This document shows positions 49,142-59,936 of a DNA stretch of 64,000 bases, piece after piece. This DNA is from Tanypteryx hageni (Eukaryota; Arthropoda; Insecta; Odonata; Petaluridae), in assembly GCA_028673005.1 (NCBI GenBank), contig CM054113.1:213643504-213707503 (forward strand), read 5' to 3'. The notes under the pieces were generated by a model that did not search any database, was not told the DNA's origin, and was given only the letters and a program-made list of their open reading frames with translations. The translations under genes were made by a program, and so were the position numbers. Positions within the stretch are counted from its first letter, which is position 1. Every line of letters starts with the position of its first letter.

Positions 49142-50579
49142 CAGGCAATCTTAACACGGTGGATGCATTCTTGAGGTCTCCGCGTTAAGCGAAAAGCCGC
49201 GTTCGCCGGGGCACCATAACCTTTAGGCGCACAGAGGGAAATAACTTCCCAAATTGTAAATCTAGACCCACATTCAATGTAATACATATTTCTACCGTAC
49301 ATTTAGAACGTAATTTATTAAACAAACTATTAAATTACCTAGTAAACAGTAAGAAAAAAAAGCTTTTTAGCGGTAAACGTAGATAATTTCAAAATATTTC
49401 TCAGAACATCTACCAAGTTTTATTAAAAAAAGAGTCCAGGGTCCACTGCTTAGCTTTTTTTCGCTTATTACGGAAAACTTGTCGGTAGCATTCAAATATT
49501 CCGTCGCAGCCCCGCTTCACGGCACTCACTCGTGTCAAGTCATTTTAAGTCATCCAAAAAACTAAGTGCTTTATTAATAAAGATTTGTGTAGACGCAGAC
49601 AAAGAGCGCTGATTCAAATCTGCTATCCATTTACCAAATACATTTTCCATTACCACTATTAATGAACTCCGAGTGCGAGAAACTTTGGTGGCTGTTAATG
49701 GCGTAACACTCTCGCCAGCCTTTAGTAATTTGTCTTGGCTTTTCATAATTGTCGTGACTGTAGACTCCGCCAACCCGTAATCCCTACCAACTGCTGTAAC
49801 ACCACTGCCTGCCTCTACTTTTTCAATAATTTTTAATTTCGTAATCGAAAATTTCGACCGCTAAAACCCAAGCCGCCGTAAGTCAATCCTGACGATACTG
49901 ACACATTAGAGGTGGAATAGTGGAAGGGAGACAATAGCCAATGGGGAAAGAGCAACGATGCTCTTGCAGCTCCATATTAGTGAATGTTGGGTTTTCTGCA
50001 ATTTATATATCATTATATATTATTATACATTATATGTATTCCAACATTAAGATCCCTCCGCACGTACCACATGTTTTTTCATATGTAAAAATTATTTTTT
50101 GATGGGTAGCGTTATTGTCTTATTATTAATTATAATGATTTGTTAATACGGTAAATTAACATTGTAATAAAGTAATTGTCGAAAATTATAGATTTTAAAA
50201 ATATAAATCATCAAAAACATTCTGTACGATTTAATGATGCCAAAGAAACGAATCATATTTCTATTTCCGTTTTTCAAATGTTTTCCGCCTTAGGAGATAT
50301 ACTTTTTGTGTTAGACCCGCGAAATTTAATGGGAAAAGAATGAAATTGGCCACCAGACGATACAATATTATGCAACGCTGCTGAAATATCACAATATTTA
50401 GGATACTTTATGAAATTTGATTAGTGCGAAACATAAAAAATCATAAGATATTAGCTTGCGGTCGAACTGTACATAAGATATGTATTTATGTTTATTTTTA
50501 AAAAAATTTTAATTTGAAATAAAATCTGCGTTATAACAAATCCGCGTTGGACAGGGCCGCGTAAAGCGGAGTTCACCTG
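49142..50579 (-). mobile_element. Internally deleted pogo/Tigger-type element
   Basis: The left end TA-CAGGCAATCTTAACACGG and the inverted right end CAGGTGAACTCCGCTTTACG share the CAGG start. Both are followed by CGCGTTA/CGCGTAA-rich DNA, as in pogo-type elements. Inside, on the minus strand, there is an N-terminal CENP-B-like DNA-binding domain and a C-terminal KQWTLDSFF (about 49410), which is the usual tail of pogo transposases. Only ~130 bases separate them, so the DDE catalytic core has been deleted. The right-hand TA duplication is not intact. Confidence 0.7.
49540..49860 (-). pseudogene. pogo transposase DNA-binding domain (CENP-B N-terminal type)
   Basis: The minus strand reads RSKFSITKLKIIEKVEAG, then VTAVGRDYGLAESTVTTIMK: a psq/CENP-B-type helix-turn-helix of about 50 residues. 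It is followed by the second (CENPB-type) DNA-binding half, with FGKWIADLNQRSLSASTQIF and INKALSFLDDL. An in-frame stop follows DDLK. The first Met lies inside the domain (49773), and the frame begins after a stop at 49861, so the natural start is missing or spliced. A complete member would be ~450-600 residues with a DDE domain. This piece could at most bind DNA, and nothing shows it is expressed. Confidence 0.75.
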
Positions 50580-52029
50580 AACTTACCATAAATAGTCAAA
50601 AAACCGTTATATTACGCAACTGTTAACTCTGTTTAACATTTATATTAAGCATTTGTTTCTTATGATTGCTATTGTAAGTAGATTATAAACGGGAATAATG
50701 TATCTTAGTTGTACTGAATAGTAAAAATTATTATGTTTACGCATTATGAACACATTGATTTGGATAAACGGAAGTAAGTGAATAAATAAAAATATTCAAT
50801 CACATCAAAACCAAAAAGTTAAGAAACAATCTAATACAGAAACACTTTTCCATTTTCGCGTATTTCTCATAAATGATAGCGTACAGTTTAACAAAATCAT
50901 GAAACACCCACACAATGTCATCTCAAAATGGACCAGGAAATTTACTTTACAAGTTACAGTGATACTAACGTCACGACGAAAAGTCAAATAAAATACCACA
51001 GATACTTAAAGAACATCTGGTTTCTTAAGGGGCATGGCACTGAATACCAAGAGAAATCTAGTAAAGCGCGGGCATCCAAGAGCCAGAGGGAGAGCTTTTG
51101 CATGTTTACTTCATTTTTCATTCTTCTTTCTTTACATTCATATTCATCCATTAATCTAAGGTTGATAATTAACCGATGGTCATTCACTAAACGGTTAACT
51201 TCGTATATCTCCTTGGTATAAATATATTTGCGTAGTAACAGTATTCTATGTTGATCAAAGCTGGGTCGATTTTCACTTCCTGGTTATTTTGTATAAGTAG
51301 GTTAGAACAGAATTTCGAGGTTCGTCAGAATTGTGACAAACGGATCACCACATTTACCCAAAATATCCAATATATGAAATATTAATGATGCAAATGCTTA
51401 ATCTTTTAAATATGTTTCAGGCTGTATTATTCAGTATTAACTGTTATTGTTTATATATACTTTTCTAGAAAAAGCGCAATTAATAGAATTAATCAAATGA
51501 AAAAATAAGCACATCATAATAGACAGTATCAAAGTACAAAGTCCAAAAGTCGGCAACCGTGGGACGTAGAGGATACCAGTTTTATGGATTTCTCAGATTT
51601 GTAGACGATACGTACATGTATAAAAGAGGGTTGACCGGAAATGAACAGTACTGAATTTTCATCTCCAGAATCAGGACAGAGAGTTGTTTATTGCAAGTCG
51701 TAATATGTCACTACATGTGTCATGCATTATAAACTCAGTAGGCGTCTAACATATTATCATGAATATCTATACAACGCTCAAAAAGAGGTGGAATTAACAT
51801 ATCCGCCATGAATGTGCGAATGTAACTCTGATATGCAATAATTTTTTGAGTGTTAAAAAATGTACAGAAGCGTTTGAAATGATCTATGAAAACCGTAGTG
51901 TTTGAGTGGAATAAATGATTTTCTGTGATTTGTGGATGAATTGATGATAATCCCCGCAATGGTCGACAGAAAACACCATATCTTCTCATAAATCTGGTAA
52001 ATTAAAGTTTTGTCCCTGAAAGGTATGCC
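50580..52029. other. Non-coding, nothing recognised
   Basis: A minus-strand frame of 84 codons at 51735-51989 looks more protein-like than most but matches no family I can name. The remainder is AT-rich. Confidence 0.3.
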
Positions 52030-52241
52030 AACAGAGCGGCAGCAAATGGTCCCCTAGTTTTATGCGACTTAACTTACACTAAAGAGTATACCACAAAACT
52101 TACATTAAATGCTCATTGATCTTATGCTACCCAACTAACACTACGCTGCTCCTAACACTTATACAGCCGAACGTGCCGCGAAAGCCCCTTCATATTATGC
52201 CACCCAACTAACAATGCTCTTACCTTAACACTTGTACTACA
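52030..52241. repeat. ~35-bp minisatellite, left part
   Basis: Degenerate units of the type CCT(N)ATTTTATGCCACCCAACTAAC recur every ~33-37 bases. The array is split by the hAT element that follows and resumes at 55967. Confidence 0.75.
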
Positions 52242-55200
52242 TAGGCTGACCATATCGCAACAAGGCGAAAACGGGACATTTCCCATGAAGAAAACGGGAC
52301 AAAACGGGACAATTTTTTTGCAAGACTATTTTAAAAAGGGTGGTTTATATCACTCCAAGAAATACATAATTTGAAGGAATTGGAGTAATTCTGTAGATTG
52401 GAAATTTATCTTTAGATATTTATTTATCTTAAGTAGAGAGAAAATACCAATACTTCATGCGTTCATATGGTCTCAGCAGTATAAGTTGAAATGAGTTCAC
52501 TACGTTTTTAATTCCAAAAAGCTCTTTTTTTAAATGAAAAATTATTCTCCGTTACGTCAACATAGTTTTTTCAAGGAAAGAGTAATCCTAATAGGAATGA
52601 AATTTATTGTGAAAACGTTTGATTTCCTTTTTAGTTCTCAATTTTAATATAATAGTAAACTACTTTTTTATATTTATTGCCGAATATTTTTATTTCATAT
52701 ATTCTAAAGGATAATATAATTACGAAATATTTTAGTGTATAAAAATTAATCGTAAACTTGGCATTATTTTTAAAAGTTGAGCGATAAGTTTCAACTAAAA
52801 AGACAGAAACGCTAATCAGTCTTTACAAGTCTATTAGAAGGAAAAAGACAATTTTTATATAATTATTTTACTTACGATACAGATAGGGTTTTTTTATTAA
52901 ATATTACCGTTAGATAAGATCTTTTGATCTCATTTCGGTGTAGCAATATATGTAATAGAATCAAACAGTAAGGAACCAATTTATTTAAAAATTAGATAAA
53001 TAACATGCTAATTCTAGGGACCATTTCGATAGAATTAAATATTTGCTTTATTGACTAAAAATAAAAATTGAAGGATAAGAACTGCATAAAACCTCCTTTT
53101 TCTAAGTTCAACATTCTTGTTTATTTCCCATAGAAAAACTTACATTTCAGTATTTCAGTAATAAAGAAAGTATAATTGTATTTATACAGTTTAAACAAGA
53201 AACTAACACTAAAGCAATAAATACTAAAAAATCTTTACTTATTATCAATGCTTAGTAGTTAAGCTAAGTTATGTTTTTCTGCAGAGCTTATTTTCTTTAA
53301 CTAATTTTTATCTTTTACAACTTTGTCATAGAAATCACTACACGTCATTTCAATGTTCACACGCACGATTAGCATTGCTTTCACAGTATCGATGCTTATT
53401 CTCGATTTTTCATTCGACCAAATTTTGTTCATTAGAGAGAATATTCTTTCAACTGAGGCTGTTGTTCCTGGAAGACATAACAACAATTCGACGATTTTTA
53501 AAAATCTTCATAGGCTACAGATAGTCTATTTATTTCCAAAAATATTTCGACCCATTTATTTGTGGTAGATATATGTTCTGAGATCCAAATTCCTATCTTT
53601 CTAGTTATGATGGATTTCATACAAACCCATTGGTCAAATAATTGGGTTTCATATACTCCTATGCGACTGAAATGATCTTTAATTTCTTCCGAACTGTTAT
53701 GTATCTCTTTCCACTGAGGTAACTGTTTTAATAATATCCATTCAAACCTATCAGATAATTCTAAGCTCTTTTCCCATTTTTCCAAATATTTTATACTGGT
53801 AGAATAAAAATTGGAAATGATTTCATAAAACTCGGATTCATTTATCTTTTCAGATTCCACCAGCGACTTAAGTTGAATTCTTACATCTGTTGTAATAAAA
53901 CTTTCTTCGTTCCTAGCAATAGGACTTCTTTAAGAGATTTAACACCCAAGGCTACTTCAGTTGCCGACACATCTGTTTTTCTATAGATTCTACTGCTTTC
54001 TGAAATGCTTAAATTTGATCTCTCGCAAATGATAACCATAATTTTAGGCAGGAATCTTCAAATAGGTTTTTCAAAATCATTGGACACTTTTGTTGTGAAA
54101 GAAAGAAAGAACGTAACCCATTAAACATTTCTAATATTCTGTCTATCGCAGGTCCTAAGGATAAAAGTCTTGTGTTTCCATGTTCTAATAACTTAAAATA
54201 ATCTTCTCCTGCAAATTTACAAAAGCCTTTGAGCTCCTGAACTCTAACTGCATGTATGTGAAAGTACTTGTAAACTTTAGCCGCACAGCATTCAACATCA
54301 AATGGCAAACAGTTAATAGCACATCGAAGGCAGAAGTCCTTTTTCAATTTTACGCCATATATTATTTTCACTATTTCTGTTACAACCGCCAAAATTGTGT
54401 TTGCATTATCGGCACAAAATCTTACAATCTTGTTTGCAAACAATACTTATTTACAACGTCAATTAGCAGGTTGCTTTGTAAATCGGATGTTACACCAGGT
54501 AAAGAAGCAAACTCTAAGATTTTAGTTTGAACATCATTATCTGGTAAAAAATACCGAACAATAACAGGAAAAAGTTCGTTCTCTTTTTTGTTTGAAGCAT
54601 CTAAACTAATAGTTACACTACTGCATATAATTAAATCAACGGAAACTTGCTCTAATACATAAGGTGAGAAAACATTGCAAATAATTGCTTCCAATTTGGT
54701 AAGGGCAGATGAAAACTTAGGTTGGTAAATCTTTTTGACCCAACTAGACAAACAGTCATTTGAGCGAAAACTCGGACCGTGACGTACTGTATGAAATGCA
54801 AAAAGAGCTTCACTGGCTGCAATTTTTACACATATCGAATCCTCTGGTGAAAGAAATGAGCTGATACTTGTACAAGCCCCTGCTACATTTTCTACATCTT
54901 TATGTCTTCGGCTTTCCAAGTGTTGATTTATGTCACTCTTACCTCCATGAGCAACAGAAAAGTCAACACCGCAGATTCCACAGTACACCTTAGAATTGTC
55001 ATTTACAAAAGTACTGTCCTGTTTAATAAATTTAAACTCCTTTTGCAGGTCATCGTTAAATTAACAAACTCCCTTGGCCATTTTCTTATTATTATGGGTT
55101 ACTAAAAATATACATATAAAAAATTATTTTAAAAGCTTGTAAATCTCAGTAAATTTATAAGAAAAGTAATTTACGAAATGAAAGTAAATAATATTTGCAT

Positions 55201-55966
55201 AATATCGAGCAAGATCACTAAGACCAACACTAAGTTATCAAACTAAGCAATTCTATTAAAAAAGTGGTTTTTCATAGTAATTAAATTTTCTGGTTTTCAT
55301 TTATTAAGGGTATGTACATTCTTATAAAAAAGTAAGATGTGCTAATAATTCCAATGAAATTTCATAAGTATAAATGTCTACTAAATAAGCGAATTAGTAG
55401 TCTTACCTTTAACAGGATTTTTTTTATTTTATCCCACTATCGCAATGTATACAACTACCTATGTTTGCTTCACTTCATCTAACACTGAACTTCGAAGATA
55501 ATACGATCGGGGAAAAGCTAAGAAGAATGTTACAGCCGAATCAAAACCTTACACAGACATTCTTTCTTTAAGCGAATTAGAACAAACCATTAACTCTGTG
55601 ACAATGTTGATGCGTCGGCCTTGATTTGTTTGAATGCCTCAATTAACCCCGCAACAAAGATGCAACTAGCTATTCAGCTTAAACATTGAAAGATCCGGAG
55701 CTCACGGAAACGAGCAGACAAATAAATCTGTGTACCTGTTCTATAAAGTGACACCTTAGCCTTATTCTCACTTTCCTAAACAGAGAAATATTATTAGTTA
55801 AAATCTAATATTATCCATATTCTGAGAAAATTGGAAAGTCTGAATTTTAATCTCGAAAAGCTTTGAAACGGGACAAAATTACTTTTTTGCCGAAAACGAC
55901 GGGACGGTCTGGAAACGGCCCGAAAACGGGGCTGTCCCGGAGAAAAGGAAACCTATGGTCAGCCTA
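52242..55966 (-). mobile_element. 3.7-kb hAT element with degraded transposase
   Basis: The ends TAGGCTGACCATA and TATGGTCAGCCTA are perfect 13-bp inverted repeats. Next to them are repeated GGGACAAAACGGGACAA-like blocks on the left and GGGACGG/GTCCCGG blocks on the right. Candidate 8-bp duplications GTACTACA and CTTATACA match 5/8; the reading is blurred because the target is itself a tandem repeat. The whole length, both ends and the full span of the transposase are present, so this is a decayed autonomous copy. Confidence 0.85.
53301..55081 (-). pseudogene. hAT transposase (BED-type finger, DDE core, dimerisation domain), frameshifted
   Basis: The minus-strand gene begins at an ATG at 55081 (MAKGVC, an in-frame stop, then FNDDLQKEFKFIK). 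A BED-like finger follows (CGICGVDF..DINQHLESRRH), then the RNase H-like core in pieces: SVTISLDASNKKENELFPVIVRYF carries the first catalytic-type Asp, and FCADNANTILA matches the second. NTRLLSLGPAIDRILEMF is in the inserted helical region. The C-terminus has LLCLPGTTASVERIFSLMNKIWSNEKSRI, the hAT dimerisation signature. Frame changes near 54430, 53900 and 53490 and the early stop make it non-functional. About 590 codons are spanned, a normal length for the family. It is the only near-complete transposase in the window. Confidence 0.9.
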
Positions 55967-56230
55967 CTTATACAGCAAAACTTACGGCAATCACCCCTTG
56001 GTTTTATGCCACCACACTAACATTATTTTGCCTCTACAACTTATACCACCAAAGGCACATCAAATGGCCCCTGATTTTATACCACCCAACTAACTCTAAT
56101 TTCCCCTACATTTTATACCACCAATTTTACACCTTACGGCGCATGTTTTTATGCCACCCACTTGCACTCGGCAACGTATATCTCCTTTGCCCCTGTATTA
56201 TCCCACCACGCCCCTGAAACCTATATCGCC
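55967..56230. repeat. ~35-bp minisatellite, right part
   Basis: Units such as TTTTATGCCACCACACTAAC, TTATACCACCAAAGGCACA and TTTTATACCACCCAACTAAC follow one another. The array continues the one at 52030-52241 on the same strand. Confidence 0.75.
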
Positions 56231-56560
56231 CAGTCTACTGTCATTTCCCTAAAAAATATGGTTCCCAAGTAATATCTGTAAGACTTATTCGAGATCCTAT
56301 ATTTTTAGACAAAGGTGTTACTTGTGACGACTCGTGTTTCACACTAAAATCTTGAGCTGAAGCTTTAAAGTTGTATGTAGAAAACCTCATGGGGTTCCCT
56401 TCCTCAGAAGGTAAAGAATTTTTAAAGCCATAGAATAGACATGTATCTTGTTTTCGTTGATAAAATTGTGGCCATTTACGACCACTATTTACCAAGAGCC
56501 TAAGGAGTAAATGATGATTACTATTTTAACGTGCTGAGAAGCCCGCTATTAGCATAACTA
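56231..56560. other. Non-coding, nothing recognised
   Basis: An 84-codon minus-strand frame lies at 56241-56495 without any recognised domain. Confidence 0.3.
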
Positions 56561-56569
56561 AAAAAAGTC

Positions 56570-56880
56570 CTATGTTGTTGGACATGGATCTTGCGCCACG
56601 ATAACGCTCTCTAGATCGCCATCAAACCATGGAAGAATTACGGTTCGAGGTCATGGCTAATCCATCATATTTACCCGAACTGGTACCATGCAATTTTTCA
56701 CTTATCCGAAGTTAAAAAAGGATTGAGAGGCCACCATTTTGAGTTCGATAATGAGTTAAATAATACTGATACTATTAAACAGCTGTTTTTACCTATATTT
56801 TTAAATAGAAATTAATATGGGGTAAGTGTATGACGGTGAAAGGAGTGTTTAAAAGGCAGTAAATAAATTTTACTATAGCA
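56570..56880 (+). pseudogene. mariner/Tc1-family transposase 3' fragment
   Basis: The plus strand reads HDNA, then after frame changes EELRFEVMANPSYLPELVPCNFSLIRS and HHFEFDNELNNTDTIKQLF. This matches the mariner pattern HDNARPH..PYSPDLAPSDYHLF..F.S.EEV. The Asp of the HDNA motif is kept. The Asp expected in the PSDY/PCDF position is Asn, and there are several frameshifts and stops. The upstream half and the terminal repeats were not found. Confidence 0.65.
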
Positions 56881-57354
56881 AGATGTTGTAGTTAAGTTTT
56901 TCCCTCAGCTCTGATATTTTTCCATCACCCCTCGTTCATGTGAGTGTAATAAAAATAGGAGAAGATTGTGTGTGTTAAAACCATAGCCATAGCTTGGCAA
57001 GAGCTGCATTAAAGTAAACATCATCACAAAAATGTTTTCCTTCGCATTAGCAATTTATGGATGATTTAAATGTATAAATAAAATTATATACTTATAACTT
57101 CAATCGCGAAGTTCCATTTTTTTAAATATAATTTCGAATAAAGATAAGGTTATATGGCATCTAGAAAAGAAACTATTTGAAGTTAATCTGAAAAACAATT
57201 TTGAGATGAAAAGTCCAAAAAAATCGCATATAAGAATAAGGACACAGAAAACCAAATAGGTAATAAATTAGTGTGCTTTAATAAATATTGGTTTTAGTAG
57301 ACTAACTATTGAGCAGAGACAACTATAATTTTCTTCAAAACTTTAAATCTGTTC
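56881..57354. other. Non-coding, nothing recognised
   Basis: AT-rich, no signal. Confidence 0.35.
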
Positions 57355-57362
57355 ATCTAATA

Positions 57363-57703
57363 CAGGGGTCGGCAACCTTTTCTGCATGGCGGGCCACATT
57401 TTCAGTTGTGAATGCTTCGGAGGGCCACATTGGGAGTCAAGAAAGCCTCGGCAGGCCGGATGAGCGAATAAATCAGAAGTTTCCTAGAGATTCTGTGATT
57501 ACATATGAACTAAATCAAGTCTACACAATTTACTAGCGTTAAAGCTTCACCCGAAAAGGCTTTCAGACAATAATTTTAATCAAAAAATATAAAATTGCCT
57601 ATAAGAAATTTTCCTGATCACTTTTTCATTACAGCTTTGCGGGCCGCATAAAGCGTTCTTAAGGGCCGCATGTGGCCCGCGGGCCGTAGGTTGCCGACCC
57701 CTG
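57363..57703 (+). mobile_element. hAT-type MITE, family A, copy 2
   Basis: The ends CAGGGGTCGGCAACCT and AGGTTGCCGACCCCTG are perfect inverted repeats. The perfect 8-bp duplication ATCTAATA lies at 57355-57362 and 57704-57711. The element is 341 bp, the same length as the reverse-oriented copy at 35372-35712. Intact ends and duplication mark it as the younger of the two. Confidence 0.95.
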
Positions 57704-57711
57704 ATCTAATA

Positions 57712-59251
57712 TAAAGGAATTTAAGAGTATTAGTGAGTTTTATATTAAGTTTCTTATGACTCTATGATTTTTAATGCGCATTTTCGAAAAGAATTCTTTC
57801 CTAAATTCGGAAAAAGATTGATAAACCTTCCATTAAATCTGCAAAAATGATAGAATTTTTTCGAGAAAATAGTATAACTTTAATTATTCAGCTGTAATAA
57901 ACGATTTGATATACAAATATCAATAATTACATTTTGGATCCATGCGGTAAATTACAATAATAAATTAAAATGGAGAAATCTCTATATAACCATAAAAAAT
58001 AAAATTAAAAAAGAATATTCAATTCCAAAGAAGAACTGTGAAGAACACCAGATAGATGATAACCACTAGTCAAGCTAATTACCACTTTACAACTATTTGA
58101 ATAAGTAGTACCAATAGAAATGTTCAAGAAAATCATAAATATTGTAATTCGCAGATACCAGTGGAAATATATCATATATGACGCTTAACAAAGAGACCTA
58201 AAAATTTATTACAGCATAATATTTTTACCTACAACCTTTCCATACAATCTTAACTAAGCGCAAATGAAATGAGAAATCTTCATTCACAAAGACTGCTCTT
58301 ATTATCATTTTTCACTGAATTATACATATTCGAAACTATATAGCAAACTTTTAACTGTTACAATTTTTTTAAATCACAGGATGCAATTATCATTTCCATT
58401 TCAGAAACCAATTTTTTCCACTCCATAAAATCAAATCGTTGGCTTATTTAAAGAAATCATTAAACATAATTTGGCGTTTCCTATACCAGCCTTGTCCCAA
58501 GCAGTCAAGAAATCGCATTCATTGCATCCCCGCTGTCATCTAGTCATCTACACACACGTTCTTCCCTTTCCCAAGCACCCACGCTCCCATCCCACGGTCT
58601 ATTTCCCCCCTTCCCCACACTGTTGCTTAACGACTGAAAATTGGAAACCAATAAACTTCACTCTCTTTTGCCACACACACATGCGCAATTACTAAAAAAG
58701 CATACAGCCATTAAACATGCACGAGAGAGACAATCTGCAACGTGACGACCACACACATGCAGGAGCGATCCATGGGGCAGAGATAGAAATTGGCGGAAAC
58801 ACCCTCTCTGTATAAGTGTGTTTGCCGAGCGAGTGCAACGATTTGACTCGTTTGGAAAACGCGCTTTCGTAATGAAGTATTGGAGGACAGCAATGAACGT
58901 TTGAATGAGTGTTTGTGTGCGGGAGAGAGAGAGGGGCCGGAGAAAGAGATAGATAAGGGAGGAGGGGTAGGCGAGCGACACTGGCTGAATTTCTCGACTT
59001 AATTAATGCAATTAGAGGATGTGGTTTGTTAGGAAGGGATGGAAGATGATAATAGCTCCAAGCGGGTTTAACACGCAAAGGAAGTGTCTTTTTTCTGGTT
59101 CAATATTTATCAGGATCGATTATTCCATTATTCTATATTAAACTTTTTACTAAGAAAAGATTTCTTCGATTCAAAACCTCAACTTATACAGAATTCTGTA
59201 TTGTTGTTGTTTCTAAAAACATCTCGCTCTCTATCTGGGAGTGTGACCAGC
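57712..59251. other. Non-coding; CpG-containing patch 58470-59080
   Basis: AT-rich up to 58460, then mixed composition with a GA-rich run at 58920-58980. The overlapping frames of 60-128 codons have no domain. Confidence 0.3.
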
Positions 59252-59259
59252 ATTTAAAG

Positions 59260-59928
59260 CTGGGCTCTCCAAACTATGGCTCGCGACCCCATTAATGTGG
59301 CCCTCGAGCCTGTAATAAGTCTTGGCCATTTTTTAATATATATAACAATTAAGCAGTGTTGGAAAACCGTATGCGTAGCATAACGAAATTATGATATGAT
59401 TTTTGAATAATGTAACGAAAAACGTTAAAGAAATTTTCAAAATATGTGCTGTAACAAAAAGCGTAACGAATAAGAAAAAGTAGTTATTTAATTATGTTTA
59501 CGCTTCTATTGCGTGACATTTTGATCCTTGTTTTCCATCCCATTTCTTTTCTCTCTCTCTTCCTCAGCGGTCTTATTAGCCCCCACGTGCAGTCATATCG
59601 TCATAAAATGCACAGAGGACGGGATGATTGGAGGTTTTTCTGGTCCCAAAGCGTGGCAGAGATCCATGAAGTTTGTGCTCTATTTATGCTTGATTTTGAC
59701 TCATATTCGGTGAAGAAAATATAAAAGTTAGATAGGACATAAAAAATTTTCCCAGAAAAATCGTAATTTACCCAATTCAATAAACCACCTTGTAATACGA
59801 AAATACCCTACATTTGTACGTCAAGCGCCAATATTTAAAAAAGGGTTTTCATGTTGATACTTTGGCTTGCGAGCTTAAAATTTATTAACCAAGTGGCCCA
59901 CTTGTAAAAAAAAGTTTGGAGACCCCTG
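59260..59928. mobile_element. 669-bp hAT-type non-autonomous element, family B
   Basis: The ends CTGGGCTCTCCAAACT and AGTTTGGAGACCCCTG are imperfect inverted repeats. The flanks ATTTAAAG (59252-59259) and TTTTAAAG (59929-59936) match 7/8. Inside is CGCGACCCC-type DNA near the left end and an AT-rich middle with ACGTTA/TAACG repeats, but no transposase. Confidence 0.88.
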
Positions 59929-59936
59929 TTTTAAAG

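Noticed and set aside
51735..51989. 84-codon minus-strand frame that looks protein-like
   Set aside because: No recognised motif and no terminal repeats nearby. I could not link it to mariner or any other transposase.
58658..59078. Frames of 107 and 128 codons on the minus strand
   Set aside because: They overlap each other in different frames within a CpG/GA-rich patch, with no domain and no splice evidence.
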